Positions 51,136 through 60,152 of a stretch of DNA of 64,000 bases are shown here, piece after piece. Source of the stretch: JAGVSR01 sp963825555. GTDB lineage: Bacteria > Pseudomonadota > Alphaproteobacteria > Rhizobiales > Hyphomicrobiaceae. Below the pieces are notes generated by a model. That model was given only the letters and a program-made list of their open reading frames with translations. It was not told the origin of the DNA and searched no databases. Where the stretch lies: the NCBI GenBank assembly GCA_963825555.1, contig CAWGTZ010000021.1, positions 31,124-95,123 of the forward strand, given 5' to 3'. The first letter of the stretch is position 1. The number at the start of each line of letters is the position of its first letter. A program made the translations under genes and the position numbers.

Positions 51136-52137
51136 CTAAGGCAGCAGACCCGCACTCTTCGCTTCCTGAACAACTTCGGCCAATACGCCTGCGGCCAAGC
51201 TTGTTTGGCTTTTCGCGCCAGAAATGAGCCCGATGGGGCTGCGCAACCGGCGGAGATCTTCGGCGCTGCATCCCATCGCAGTCAATTGCGCAAGGCGCTT
51301 TTCGTGTGCTCGCCGGCTTCCCATCACGCCGATATAGAATGACGGTGTCCGCAAGAGACGTGCGAGCAGCGGAGATTCCCATTCGTGTTCGTGGAAGGCG
51401 ACGACGATAGCCGTCCATGCATCGGCAAACGTGATGTCCACGCGTGCGACGTCCGTCAAAGGGGAGGCTGGCAAGCCAGCTGCGGTCAGCTCCGCCCGGA
51501 TCGAATCTTCCGGTGTCAGGATCGAGAGGTCGAAGCCTGTGACCGCCAACAGCCTCGCGATTGCGGTGAGCGCCGGTCCGCCGCCAGCAAGCAGGACGCG
51601 CGTGCAGGGACGGTAAGTCCGCCGAAGGAGATCACCCGATCGGGACGCCAGCGGCGTCCGACATGAGATCTCGGCCAGTTCGATCCGACTAAGGCCGGAA
51701 GTCAGGTCCGTCGCGAGCACGAAGGGCTGTCGCGAATTGCGTAGGCGCCGCGCTTGAACAAGTATGGCCGGATCCAGACTCTGATCGAAGAAGATGTCGA
51801 GCCCACTCTCGCATGGGAGCTTCAAATCCAGATACCTGGACCCCTTACCGTACCGTACGAGCCTGTTCCGCCGCTCGCCAATCGCGGTCTGCGCTTCCTT
51901 TGCCACGGACGGCTCGAAGCATCCGCCCGACAGGTAACCCGAGAAGCGCCCGTCTTCGGCGACGGCCATCTGTGCGCCAAGCGGGCGCGGTGTCGTTCCG
52001 TCTATCCCGACGAGTGTTACGAGTGCGGTCTTGAGCCCCGCCGCGCTCCACGCGAGAAGCGCGTCGATGCTCTCCTCGGACGGCAGAGGGGAGACCGTTC
52101 GAGCCGGCGCTGCTGGTTGTGGATGGGGCGGAGACAT
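51136..52137 (-). CDS. xdhC: XdhC/CoxI family protein
   Basis: 333 residues from the ATG at 52137 (a TTG at 52146 is possible). Motifs are TLVGIDGTTPRPLGAQMAV, GYLSGGCFEP with the conserved GGC near the N-terminus, and the C-terminal Rossmann part (VLLAGGGPALTAIARLLAVTGFDLSIL) with YIGVMGSRRAHEKRL and SPIGLISGAKSQTSLAAGVLAEVV. XdhC proteins bind and sulfurate molybdenum cofactor for xanthine dehydrogenase-type enzymes. No such dehydrogenase lies in the window, so its client is elsewhere. It is convergent with the puc operon. Confidence 0.87.
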   Translation of the reverse strand: MSPPHPQPAAPARTVSPLPSEESIDALLAWSAAGLKTALVTLVGIDGTTPRPLGAQMAVAEDGRFSGYLSGGCFEPSVAKEAQTAIGERRNRLVRYGKGSRYLDLKLPCESGLDIFFDQSLDPAILVQARRLRNSRQPFVLATDLTSGLSRIELAEISCRTPLASRSGDLLRRTYRPCTRVLLAGGGPALTAIARLLAVTGFDLSILTPEDSIRAELTAAGLPASPLTDVARVDITFADAWTAIVVAFHEHEWESPLLARLLRTPSFYIGVMGSRRAHEKRLAQLTAMGCSAEDLRRLRSPIGLISGAKSQTSLAAGVLAEVVQEAKSAGLLP

Positions 52138-52328
52138 GTGCGGCAAAGTTCTGAGGTGGGTGGGGCAAGGTGGGGCCTAGGGTACGATGTCCCTAGCGCC
52201 GATTATGATACACAACCTGCAACCCAAACGTAGTCTCCACGGCCGGTTACGACGTCACATGAAGACAACTCGATTGTCGGGAATGACATGATCTTGATGA
52301 ATTCCTGCGCGAGGATTGCCACTTGCAT

Positions 52329-52907
52329 ATGGACGTTCATGAAACGACATCCGATGTCATGATGATAAGAGACACAAACGAAGGTTACGGGCTCGTCACG
52401 CGCCTGCTGCACTGGAGCATGGCCCTGGCGGTATTCGGTTTGTTTGCGCTCGGTTGGTGGATGGTCGGACTAAACTACTACAGCCCGTATTATCAATCGG
52501 CGCCAAATCTCCATCGAGGCGCCGGCATTCTGCTGCTCATCGCACTCGTCATGCGCCTCGCTTGGCGGCTTGCCAATCCGAAGCCCGATGACAGCGGACT
52601 TACATCCCTCGAGCGGACGGCCTCCCGTATTGTTCACTGGGGCTTTTACCCGCTGCTCTTTGCGCTCATGGTGAGCGGCTATCTGATCTCGACTCCCGAC
52701 GGCCGGCCGATCGATGTGTTTGGATTGTTCAGCGTCCCCTCGCTCATCCAGTCCAAAGGCCTCGAAGATGCCGCGGGGCTCGTACATGAGTGGCTTGCGT
52801 ATTTCACCATCGCAGTTGCTACGCTCCACGCGGCGGGTGCGCTCAAGCACCATTTCGTCGACAAGAACACCGCCCTGACCCGCATGTGGTCGGGACCGCC
52901 CGCATGA
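52329..52907 (+). CDS. cytochrome b561
   Basis: 192 residues from the ATG at 52329; a TTG at 52323 sits closer to GAGGA and cannot be excluded. Four membrane helices are present with haem-ligand histidines (TRLLHWSMALAVFGL; NLHRGAGILLLIALVMRLAW; VHWGFYPLLFALMVSGYL; VHEWLAYFTIAVATLHAAGALKHHF). It is an inner-membrane dihaem protein moving electrons between quinol and periplasmic acceptors. It precedes yceI by 32 bp, a pairing common in proteobacteria. Confidence 0.88.
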   Translation: MDVHETTSDVMMIRDTNEGYGLVTRLLHWSMALAVFGLFALGWWMVGLNYYSPYYQSAPNLHRGAGILLLIALVMRLAWRLANPKPDDSGLTSLERTASRIVHWGFYPLLFALMVSGYLISTPDGRPIDVFGLFSVPSLIQSKGLEDAAGLVHEWLAYFTIAVATLHAAGALKHHFVDKNTALTRMWSGPPA

Positions 52908-52939
52908 TGAACATCACCACCAGAAAGGAAGTAAAGCCC

Positions 52940-53515
52940 ATGAAACTGAGATCCCTCGGCCTCGGCCTTTCGGCCCTCGTGGCTTTCACCGTGCCTGTCA
53001 CGGCGGCCGATTATCAGATCGACACCAAGGGAGCTCATGCCTCCATCAACTTCCGCATACCCCATCTGGGCTTCAGCTGGCTCGTTGGACGGTTTGATAA
53101 ATTCTCGGGCTCGTTCACCTACGACGAGAAGAATCCCGAGGCGGCAAAGGTTTCGGTAGAGATCGATACCGCGAGTATCAACTCGAACCATGCGGAGCGC
53201 GACAAGCATCTGCGCAGCGATGATTTCCTAGACGTGGCCAATTTCCCCAAGGCGACGTTCATCAGCACGTCCGTGACGCCGAAAGGCGACGGGAAGGCGG
53301 AAATTAAAGGTGATCTCACGCTGCGCGGTGTGACCAAGCCTGTCACCATCGAAGCCGACTATATCGGCGGCGGTGATGATCCCTGGGGCGGCTATCGACA
53401 GGGCTTTGCAGGAACCACCAAACTCGTCTTGACCGATTTTGGCATTACCAAGGACCTGGGCCCTGCATCCAAGGAGGTCGAACTCGATCTGCACGTAGAG
53501 GGGATACGGAAATAA
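52940..53515 (+). CDS. YceI family periplasmic lipid-binding protein
   Basis: 191 residues from the ATG at 52940, with AAAGGAAG upstream; an earlier ATG at 52904 overlaps the cytochrome gene and is weaker. The signal peptide is SLGLGLSALVAFTVPVTAA-DY. The lipocalin-like YceI fold shows as YQIDTKGAHASINFRIPHLGFSWLVGRF, VSVEIDTASINSNHAERDKHLRSDDFLDV and KGDLTLRGVTKPVTIEADY. YceI binds polyisoprenoids such as ubiquinone-like lipids, fitting its cytochrome b561 partner. Confidence 0.9.
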   Translation: MKLRSLGLGLSALVAFTVPVTAADYQIDTKGAHASINFRIPHLGFSWLVGRFDKFSGSFTYDEKNPEAAKVSVEIDTASINSNHAERDKHLRSDDFLDVANFPKATFISTSVTPKGDGKAEIKGDLTLRGVTKPVTIEADYIGGGDDPWGGYRQGFAGTTKLVLTDFGITKDLGPASKEVELDLHVEGIRK

Positions 53516-53700
53516 CCCCCAGAGGCCGCAACCAGATCTTTTTTGAGTCCAGACGTGCTGCGCAATGATTGGGACAAAGGCACTGGATCGGCATGTCGGG
53601 CCGGACAGGTGCCTTGCGTCCAGTCCTGTTTGCTGAAGAAACGCATGGCCTCGTATCCCGTCTTGGGTTTGCGATGCTGGCTTTCACCAAGCGTGCGGCG

Positions 53701-54432
53701 TCAACCGCCGCTGAGGATGATCCCAAGAGCCGCGAGCATGCCCGTTGCGACAGCGACGAGACTGAATTTTCGGGGCTCGCGCTCCGCATGCGGCAATAGA
53801 TGCGTGGCGCCTACATAAATGAGCGTGCCGGCGGAGAATGCCAATAGCAACCCCAGTATCGGTGGGCTGATCTGGCTGATCAGAGCGTAGGAAGAAAGTG
53901 TTCCAAACGGTGTGGTCAGTGCCGCAGCAAAAAACGCCAGAAGGAAGGACCGCCTCTCGGTGAATCCGCCATGTACCAGAAGCATGTAGGTAATGATGCC
54001 CTCTGGGAACTCGTGCAGAACCATTCCGAGCGCTACCAGGGTCCCTGTGAATGCGCTGACGTTATAGCTGATCGAATACACTACTCCGTCGAGGAAGGAG
54101 TGAAGCCCGATTCCGACGAGGGGTACGAGGCCCAGGGCATAATCTGGGGTCCCTGGCTTGTCGCAGACATAGGCAGTGAGAAACCGATTGAACAACAGCA
54201 TGCAAACATAGCCGCCGAACAAGTACGCGGGTGCAGCCGCATTCATGGATAAAGATCTAGGAACGATGTGAAGGAACGAGACGGCAATCAAAACACCAGC
54301 GGCAAAGCAGATGAAGTAGGTGATGTTCGTGCGTGCCCATTCTTCGAACCTGCGGATGGTCAGGATCCCGAGCGTTGTTACGATCGCTGCAATCGAACTC
54401 GCGGCGACTGCTGCCAAGAAATTCTGTTCCAT
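53701..54432 (-). CDS. ZIP-family divalent metal transporter
   Basis: 243 residues from the ATG at 54432 (GAGGAAAG upstream). Eight membrane helices are present, with the metal-site motifs HSFLDGVVYSISYN in helix IV and HEFPEGIITYML in helix V. It would import zinc or another divalent metal. A Zur or other metal-responsive operator could not be identified in the 132 bp upstream. Confidence 0.88.
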   Translation of the reverse strand: MEQNFLAAVAASSIAAIVTTLGILTIRRFEEWARTNITYFICFAAGVLIAVSFLHIVPRSLSMNAAAPAYLFGGYVCMLLFNRFLTAYVCDKPGTPDYALGLVPLVGIGLHSFLDGVVYSISYNVSAFTGTLVALGMVLHEFPEGIITYMLLVHGGFTERRSFLLAFFAAALTTPFGTLSSYALISQISPPILGLLLAFSAGTLIYVGATHLLPHAEREPRKFSLVAVATGMLAALGIILSGG

Positions 54433-54564
54433 CTTTCCTCGATCGCGCCGCGGGAAAATTCGCACAGCGCTTGTCAGGAGTGATCCACCTTGACTTGCGC
54501 AGCGTCAACAAAGTCCAATCTTCCAGCATCTAGTGTCTGTCCCAAATCAAGGGAGTGAAAGCAG

Positions 54565-55124
54565 ATGTCTGAAGAAAATGCGGGGTCTTCAATAAGGGAA
54601 GTGGTGGGTGTTTTCGACAAACGCCAGAAGCGATGCAAGCGGCGATTGACGAATTACTGAGTTCTGGATTCGACAGAGCCGAACTGAGCTTCCTGGCAAG
54701 CGAGAGTACAGTGGAATCCAAGTTGGGGCACATGTACGAGAAAGTCAGAGAACTGCAGGACGATTCCTCCGTGCCACGAACAGCGTACGTCTCGAAGGAA
54801 TCCGTTGGAGACGCGGAAGGCGGCGTTATCGGTGCTTTGATCTATATCGGTGCCGGCGTTCTAATGGGGCCAGTGGCTGCGGCTGGCGGAACCCTTGCGG
54901 CTATCGCCGGCGCGGCGGCCGTCGGCGGAGGCGTCGGTGGAGCCATCGGCACTTTGTTGGCCCGCCAGATCGGCGACAGACATGCGCGCTGGATCGAGGA
55001 ACAGCTGCACCATGGCGGTTTGCTGGTGTGGGTCCGCGCTTGGGACGCGGATCGTGAAGAGCAGGCAAAAGAGATCCTGTTGCGCCACTCTGGTCGCGAC
55101 GTGCATGTCCACGCGCTCGTCTGA
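54565..55124 (+). pseudogene. YflT/17M-like general stress protein with glycine zipper, apparent frameshift near residue 20
   Basis: An ATG at 54565 (AAGGGAGTG upstream) begins MSEENAGSSIREVVGVFDKR. At 54624-54625 the frame changes: adding one C (CGC-CCA-GAA-GCG) joins it to the downstream frame, which continues PEAMQAAIDELLSSGFDRAE and ends at 55124. The C-terminal part has a Gly/Ala-rich membrane or zipper segment (GVLMGPVAAAGGTLAAIAGAAAVGGGVGGAIGTLLA) and the closing HARWIEEQLHHGGLLVWVRAWD strand. Without the repair, the gene would start at 54633 (163 residues) and lack the first strand. It could be a sequencing error or a damaged gene. Confidence 0.72.
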
Positions 55125-55192
55125 AGCCCCGCTTGTGCAAGAGTTTTCCGTCGCGACAGACCCCGATCAGATTGCAGAGGAGAACGGTAGCG

Positions 55193-55420
55193 ATGCCGAT
55201 CTGGACAGTCAGGGCCACTTGGCTCGAGGATGAAGCCCAAGTGAGCGAGACATGGGAGGTCAATGCTCAGACTGCTCACGAAGCGATTGAGGACATAACA
55301 AGTCACATAGCCTTCTCTCCACATCATGTTGAGGCGAGCCTGAATGCTCCTTCTGCGGGCGGTCCTGGTGACGAAGGCGGTCTTCCGCCGGGGCAGATGC
55401 GGCGCCTGGAAAAGTCATGA
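55193..55420 (+). CDS. 75-residue protein of unknown function
   Basis: Starts at an ATG with AGAGGAGAACG upstream. The first 45 residues (MPIWTVRATWLEDEAQVSETWEVNAQTAHEAIED) look like an alpha-beta domain with alternating strand residues; the C-terminus is Pro/Gly-rich. The stop overlaps the next ATG in frame (55417), but the likely start of the next gene is at 55465. It follows the stress-type gene by 69 bp. I do not recognise the family. Confidence 0.65.
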   Translation: MPIWTVRATWLEDEAQVSETWEVNAQTAHEAIEDITSHIAFSPHHVEASLNAPSAGGPGDEGGLPPGQMRRLEKS

Positions 55421-55464
55421 TTGACGAGACGAACCTGATGTTCGCGAGGAAATGGGAGGTCACC

Positions 55465-55767
55465 ATGACACCGGAACAATTCGAACGTGCCCTGTTGGAT
55501 CCGCAAGCCATTTTCAATGCGCCTGAAGGGGTCCTGACCGAACCGAGCCTTACCAAAGAGCAGAAGATCGAAATTCTAAGGCGGTGGGAATACAACGCCG
55601 CAGAGGAAGCCGTTGCCCTCGAGGAGGGGATGCCCGGAGAGGAGAGCGATATCCTACAGCGGGTACTGATTGCGCTGGGAGAACTGACAGGCCCTCTCGA
55701 TTTGGAACATACGAGTCCAAGCAAGCAGCATGGCTTGCCCCGTGCTGCTGTCAAAAAGGGCCGATGA
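55465..55767 (+). CDS. 100-residue alphaproteobacterial small protein of unknown function
   Basis: Begins at the ATG at 55465 (GGGAGGT upstream); the ATG at 55417 is possible but lacks such a site. The pattern FERALLDPQAIFNAPEGVLTEPSLTKEQKIEILRRWEYNAAEEAVALEEGMPGEESDILQRVLIALGEL is a common helical family in this class of bacteria. There is no catalytic motif or membrane segment. It is part of a small-gene cluster with stress-type members. Confidence 0.75.
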   Translation: MTPEQFERALLDPQAIFNAPEGVLTEPSLTKEQKIEILRRWEYNAAEEAVALEEGMPGEESDILQRVLIALGELTGPLDLEHTSPSKQHGLPRAAVKKGR

Positions 55768-55840
55768 ATGCTTGCTGCTCGGTGCCGCGCCTTAATCCCG
55801 CGCCCGAGGCGATGAGGTCGTCCGCGAGATACTCTTCGGT

Positions 55841-56053
55841 CTAGCTGCCTGAGCCCTCGTCCCGGCGTCGCTGATACTCGATCTCCATCGCAACAATGTG
55901 ACCGAGTACATTCTCAAGAGTTTCACGCTTAGAGTCGTTCTGTGCCTCGCCGAGCCACTGTTCGAATTCCTCGCGAAGCGTTCCAAGCACTTCGAGGGCG
56001 CCAGCAATCTTTTCGCTTTCATTTGCTGGCGTCTGGCCGCTCTCGCTGGACAT
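55841..56053 (-). CDS. 70-residue helical protein of unknown function
   Basis: Starts at an ATG preceded by GGGAGGTTTC. It is a single helical protein (EKIAGALEVLGTLREEFEQWLGEAQ; ETLENVLGHIVAMEIEYQRRRD) with a charged surface. No motif identifies it. It is convergent with the preceding small gene. Confidence 0.65.
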   Translation of the reverse strand: MSSESGQTPANESEKIAGALEVLGTLREEFEQWLGEAQNDSKRETLENVLGHIVAMEIEYQRRRDEGSGS

Positions 56054-56463
56054 GAAACCTCCCTAGCCTCATAGCAATAGCCTCTCCGCTCGCCTGTTCG
56101 GCAACGAGACGATTAGCGCAATCAGGCGGCAACAGCCGAGTTATGCGCATTTCAGACCAATACACAGAATAGCATATCCTAAATTCTGATCATGGATCCG
56201 ATTATGGTTCTCTTTTTATGTTTGGCCGACGCAGATCTTGGGACGTCTGAGGAGTTGCGCGCCATGAGTTGAGTGCGCGCCAAGTGTGATAGGCTTGAAT
56301 CGATCCGCCATAATAACAAGTATGGGAACTGTGGTCGTCTAAAAGGAATATTCTGTCGGAATTTTCAGAGATCTTTGTTGTTGCGGCTGTGCGATCCGAT
56401 GTCTGATCGCAGCCTCGAATGCCGAATGCATGGCATCTAAGTAAATTGTCAGATCGGATACAA
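56054..56463. other. 410-bp AT-richer intergenic region
   Basis: I see no gene or strong hairpin. The region is clearly richer in A and T than its neighbours (for example around 56160-56360) and serves as upstream DNA for the divergent small genes. A short ATGCC...GGCAT inverted repeat lies near 56418. Confidence 0.4.
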
Positions 56464-56877
56464 ATGATGGAGCGCCTTTTCCGCGATCGCGGTTTTGTAA
56501 TTCACGCTGCGGTTTATCTCGGCGTCAATGTTTTGCTGGCCGTGATCGATGTCTTCACAAGTCCCGAAAGCTTGTGGTTCTATTGGCCTCTGCTTGGCTG
56601 GGGCCTTGGGCTCCTGGGCCATGCATATGCCGTAACGCATGCGGCCGCGACCGCCGTTGATGTATCTGTGACGGAGCAAGAAAAGACAATGCCGATCAAA
56701 GCAACAGAAGTTGAAGAGTACGCCCGCAAGCTGTGGGAGGCTCACGGCGCCCGGTCGATCGCCGAGGCTGCGCAAAAAGCTCAGACCTACGAGAATGCGG
56801 GCGATGCGGAGCAGGCTGAGACCTGGCGACGCATTGAATCGGCTCTGAAGCTGAAGAGCGGTCCGCGCGAAAGCTAA
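56464..56877 (+). CDS. 2TM-domain protein with helical C-terminus
   Basis: 137 residues from the ATG at 56464 (ATG at 56467 also possible). Two membrane helices are those of the 2TM family (FVIHAAVYLGVNVLLAVIDVF and LWFYWPLLGWGLGLLGHAYAV). The C-terminal cytosolic half (EEYARKLWEAHGARSIAEAAQKAQTYENAGDAEQAETWRRIESAL) is a separate helical module found in several small alphaproteobacterial proteins. It is convergent with the DUF962 gene. Function unknown. Confidence 0.72.
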   Translation: MMERLFRDRGFVIHAAVYLGVNVLLAVIDVFTSPESLWFYWPLLGWGLGLLGHAYAVTHAAATAVDVSVTEQEKTMPIKATEVEEYARKLWEAHGARSIAEAAQKAQTYENAGDAEQAETWRRIESALKLKSGPRES

Positions 56878-56882
56878 GGCGA

Positions 56883-57293
56883 TTACGGCCGCGCGCCGTC
56901 TTCCTGTCGTCCTGAGCGCGCTAGGACCCTTTCGGGCAACGTACCGCCCTGCGAATAGGCACGGCGGTCGTGTATGCCTGCCCGCCGGAACTCGCCATCG
57001 AGGGATCCGGTGAGCCATGCCGCATACATCCTGAGATCTGCGCGCAGAGACCAGAGCGGATTTGAGAAGGTTGCGGGGCGGTTGTCCTCCACGACGAAGT
57101 GAGAGAACCAAGCAAAGCCGTAGCCGAACACCAAAGCCAGGACGAGATAACTCTCGTGGCCGGTTGTCAGCCAGCAAATGGCCATGAGGCCACCGATGGT
57201 CGTTCCGATGAAATGGAGGGCCCGAGTTCTGGGGTTCTTGTGCTGGCGCAGATAATGGGGCCAGAACTGCGCGAAGGTTTCGAACTTCTGCAT
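56883..57293 (-). CDS. DUF962 (Mpo1-like) membrane protein
   Basis: 136 residues with GGAGACC upstream. Family motifs: FWPHYLRQHKNPRTRALHFIGTTIG, GYGFAWFSHFVVEDNRPATFSNPLWSLRAD, and the LRMYAAWLTGSLDGEF helix. Yeast Mpo1 is an iron-dependent dioxygenase in 2-hydroxy fatty-acid breakdown, with the His residues visible here (H14, H27, the SHF motif). The bacterial role is unproven. Confidence 0.83.
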   Translation of the reverse strand: MQKFETFAQFWPHYLRQHKNPRTRALHFIGTTIGGLMAICWLTTGHESYLVLALVFGYGFAWFSHFVVEDNRPATFSNPLWSLRADLRMYAAWLTGSLDGEFRRAGIHDRRAYSQGGTLPERVLARSGRQEDGARP

Positions 57294-57323
57294 TCGTGGT
57301 CTCCTAAGTCTTGCTGAAAACAG

Positions 57324-57812
57324 TCAACCTCTCGCCCGGGCCAACGCCCGTGTGCGCGCTTCCATTAGGCGGCCGAATTTTCGGGAATCGCCACCCCTGT
57401 CGGGATGCAGTTCGAATGCGCACCGTCGAAATGAGGCCATCACTTCGGCGCGCGTGTAGTTTGGGCCGAGCCCGAGTAGGTCCGTCTCGTCGCCGTGCGA
57501 TACCGGGCGAACGTTGGATACGCTTGTTTCCAGGGAACTCCACTCCGCCGAAATGCGGCGCATGAGTGTTTCGGCGTAGAAGCAGACGCCCGAAGCAAAT
57601 GCCCATCCATCCTGGGCGAGCTTTTTCCCGTCGATCGATCTAGGCTGGCCCTGCCAGTCGACAAGGCAGCGGGTTGGCGTCAGCTCGAGGACTCGATGCT
57701 TTAGCCAAGGCTGCCGTGCATAGGCGAAATCCGGTGCGAGGCTGTAGACTTGCCCCTCCAGATCCAGCCAGGCCGAAGCCCACGGATTTTCGGCATACGA
57801 TCGGCCGAACAT
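57324..57812 (-). CDS. protein with C-terminal J-domain
   Basis: 162 residues. The last 50 carry a J-domain: LLGLGPNYTRAEVMASFRRCAFELHPDRGGDSRKFGRLMEARTRAL, with HPD at 136-138. The N-terminal 100 residues (MFGRSYAENPWASAWLDLEGQVYSLAPDFAYARQPWLKHRVLEL; GWAFASGVCFYAETLMRRI) are of no family I recognise. It could recruit a DnaK-type chaperone to a substrate bound by the N-domain. A DnaK or GrpE partner is not adjacent. Confidence 0.7.
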   Translation of the reverse strand: MFGRSYAENPWASAWLDLEGQVYSLAPDFAYARQPWLKHRVLELTPTRCLVDWQGQPRSIDGKKLAQDGWAFASGVCFYAETLMRRISAEWSSLETSVSNVRPVSHGDETDLLGLGPNYTRAEVMASFRRCAFELHPDRGGDSRKFGRLMEARTRALARARG

Positions 57813-57946
57813 CGGCGGCGACCCCCAGTGTGTTCCCTACCAACACACGCAACCGACTGAATCATGAGAAAAAGACGATAAACTTATTCGTTCTCTTAGT
57901 CACTACCGGAGAGAGATCTTTCGCCAACGCGCTGACAATAGTCGCT

Positions 57947-58594
57947 TCAACGGTCCGACGGGACACCAGCGAGCGACGCCGGCGCGCGGGCATCCGCGTG
58001 GTCGAGCGATACCCAGACGAGCGGATTGATGGAGGATTGGCGCATGACGAAAACGTAGTCGGTTTCGCTCCATGCGCGGATGATATTGACTTTGTTGTCG
58101 AGAATGAAATCGCCTTGCATGCTGCGTACTGTAAGCACGGCGTGTCCTTCATCCAGATTGTCACGCACCACCGTGAGGAGCAGGGCGCTGCTTGGCCAGC
58201 CTCGATCTATCAGCATCTTGCGCTTAAGGAGTGCGTAGTCTTCACAGTCCCCGCGCGAAACTGGGAGCGTCCAGTATTCATCGATGCCGTAGGCTTCCTG
58301 GTCATGAACGGGTTCCAGAGTAACATTGACCGAGCGGTTGACGCTTTCGAGTTCGCCGTATCGGTCTGGAGTCAGGTGGACGCGCGCCGCGGCGTTGCCT
58401 CTCACCACGCATTCCGAACTGTTGGTTTCGCAGAAGCGAACGAAGCCCGATGGCGGCTGGGCACTTCCGTAGGCTCGCATGAAAGCACTGCTCGTCCCGC
58501 TCATCGCCCCGCCGGGCGTCACATACTGTTCCCAGGCGGTGGCAGGAGGCGCTGTCAGTAGTGCCAGTCCGATAATAGTCGAGGCTGTCCGCAT
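57947..58594 (-). CDS. bacterial transglutaminase-like cysteine proteinase (BTLCP)
   Basis: 215 residues with signal peptide MRTASTIIGLALLTAPPATA-WE. The catalytic triad of the family is visible: GDCEDYALLKR (Cys117), GHAVLTV (His151) and LDNK (Asp166). Members (DUF920) are periplasmic peptidases, LapG-like in some species. No LapD or adhesin gene is nearby, so the substrate is unknown. Confidence 0.85.
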   Translation of the reverse strand: MRTASTIIGLALLTAPPATAWEQYVTPGGAMSGTSSAFMRAYGSAQPPSGFVRFCETNSSECVVRGNAAARVHLTPDRYGELESVNRSVNVTLEPVHDQEAYGIDEYWTLPVSRGDCEDYALLKRKMLIDRGWPSSALLLTVVRDNLDEGHAVLTVRSMQGDFILDNKVNIIRAWSETDYVFVMRQSSINPLVWVSLDHADARAPASLAGVPSDR

Positions 58595-58796
58595 CCTGGG
58601 GTCAAATAGGAAAAAGGGTGGTGACTCCGGTCCGCTACTGGCGGATTTCGGAATGGAGGCAGGCGATAACGGACTGATTTGCCTTGTATGATTAGGCTGG
58701 TTCGCTGGTTAACAAATGGTTAACAGCATGCCAAAACCCCGGCCCGGGATGGTATTTTTTGCGCACGGCGCGTCCGCGAGGCCTGCGGCCTGATCT

Positions 58797-59990
58797 TTAG
58801 GCAACGGTGGAGCGGCGAGCGAAAGGAGAGCGGAGGAAGGCGATGGTGAGTATCGATGCCAGCACCAGAAGGCCGATGCTGAACACGCTGGCGCCAGAGC
58901 CTAGGAAGCGAACGAAAAGGTCCACGATCAGGTCGTATTTCACCACCGCCACGCCGCTTGCGATTGCGCCGGCGAACTTGCCCGCCAATTCAACCTCGTG
59001 GTTATGCCGGCGATAGAAGAAGAGAAGGATCAGCAGAGCCCATGCGCCGAATGCAAAGCTCATGATCGGTACGATCGGCTTGAAGCCTGACCCTTGCGAA
59101 TTGCCGTACAGGGCGCTTGCGGTTTGTACGAAGGCCTGACTCATGAGGGGAAAGAAGACCATGGCGACCGCGCCCGTGATCACACCGATTTCGATCCGCC
59201 GCATCAGTTTCGGATAGCTTTTTTCCACGGCATCGTGACGGAATGCGAGCGCCAAGCCAATGGCCAGCAGGGTCAGCAGGAAGAACACTTTGAGCGGCAG
59301 CATCCACGCATGCACCTTGCCAGTCAGCGAGCGGTGCGCCGGATCACTCAGTTGCCGGACGACGGCCTCTTCGAAGCGACGCTGGGCCTGGCAACATTCC
59401 TCAGTCGAGGATAGCCGGGGCGGAGAAGTCATAGGCGTCCTGGCAAAGCAGAACCGCTTTGGCTGCACCGTCTGGCCGGCATCGATCAACGGCTCCGGTT
59501 TGCAGTCGAGAATGAATTCATCCACGCCGAGGCGCGATTGACTCACGGTCTGGAGACTGCGCACGGCACCGAGCAATGAAGCGCGTTCGCATGGCCGGGC
59601 GGGTGAACCGCAATCAGCCGGTTGTGCGCGGTCCCTCTTGAGAATTTCCGGATGGATTTCCCAGACGGGACGGTACGGATTGGCCCCCAGAATTTCGGCC
59701 AGGATGTATGCGCCCGTGGCAAGAAGGATGAAGGCGGATATGAAACGCGCTTTCCCAAAAATTACATGGCGCCAGTAGAGATCGACGAGAACGCAGGAGG
59801 GTGCATAGAACGCTGCGAGAGCAACGAGCCCCAGTGTCGGAAAAAATATGAAGAGGTGGCTGTCGTGTGTGGCGAGCGTGAACCAATCTGAGTTCCAGAA
59901 TTCCCAGATGAGCACGCCGGTCTCAGCCAGAAAGGAAAGCGCGAGAGCAAGCAACACACTAACAACGAGAATACGCGGGCCGAGCGGCAT
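58797..59990 (-). CDS. polytopic membrane protein of unknown function
   Basis: 397 residues from the ATG at 59990; the frame begins with a TTG at 60008. Three N-terminal helices (ILVVSVLLALALSFLAETGVLI; SHLFIFFPTLGLVALAAFYA; FISAFILLATGAYILAEIL) are followed by a periplasmic loop of about 120 residues with six Cys residues, then about four more helices. I do not recognise the family. It is downstream of capA on the same strand (162 bp), so the two may be linked. Confidence 0.6.
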   Translation of the reverse strand: MPLGPRILVVSVLLALALSFLAETGVLIWEFWNSDWFTLATHDSHLFIFFPTLGLVALAAFYAPSCVLVDLYWRHVIFGKARFISAFILLATGAYILAEILGANPYRPVWEIHPEILKRDRAQPADCGSPARPCERASLLGAVRSLQTVSQSRLGVDEFILDCKPEPLIDAGQTVQPKRFCFARTPMTSPPRLSSTEECCQAQRRFEEAVVRQLSDPAHRSLTGKVHAWMLPLKVFFLLTLLAIGLALAFRHDAVEKSYPKLMRRIEIGVITGAVAMVFFPLMSQAFVQTASALYGNSQGSGFKPIVPIMSFAFGAWALLILLFFYRRHNHEVELAGKFAGAIASGVAVVKYDLIVDLFVRFLGSGASVFSIGLLVLASILTIAFLRSPFARRSTVA

Positions 59991-60152
59991 GGGTTTTCTG
60001 GTTTCCAACTTAGAGTTGCGTTCGGAAGGTGGGCATCATGCGACAGGCACCTTGCCGCGGCTATGGCAGGGAGGGCGCACCTTCGGAGAAAATTACGGGG
60101 CGTTGCCTTGCGGCTGGGGTTGGGCTCTAGGCCCGCCGTAATGTGCTCACGT

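Noticed and set aside
54490..54508. TTGAC...GTCAA near the ZIP gene as an FNR box
   Set aside because: The half-sites are separated by nine bases instead of four, so it does not fit the FNR/FixK consensus.
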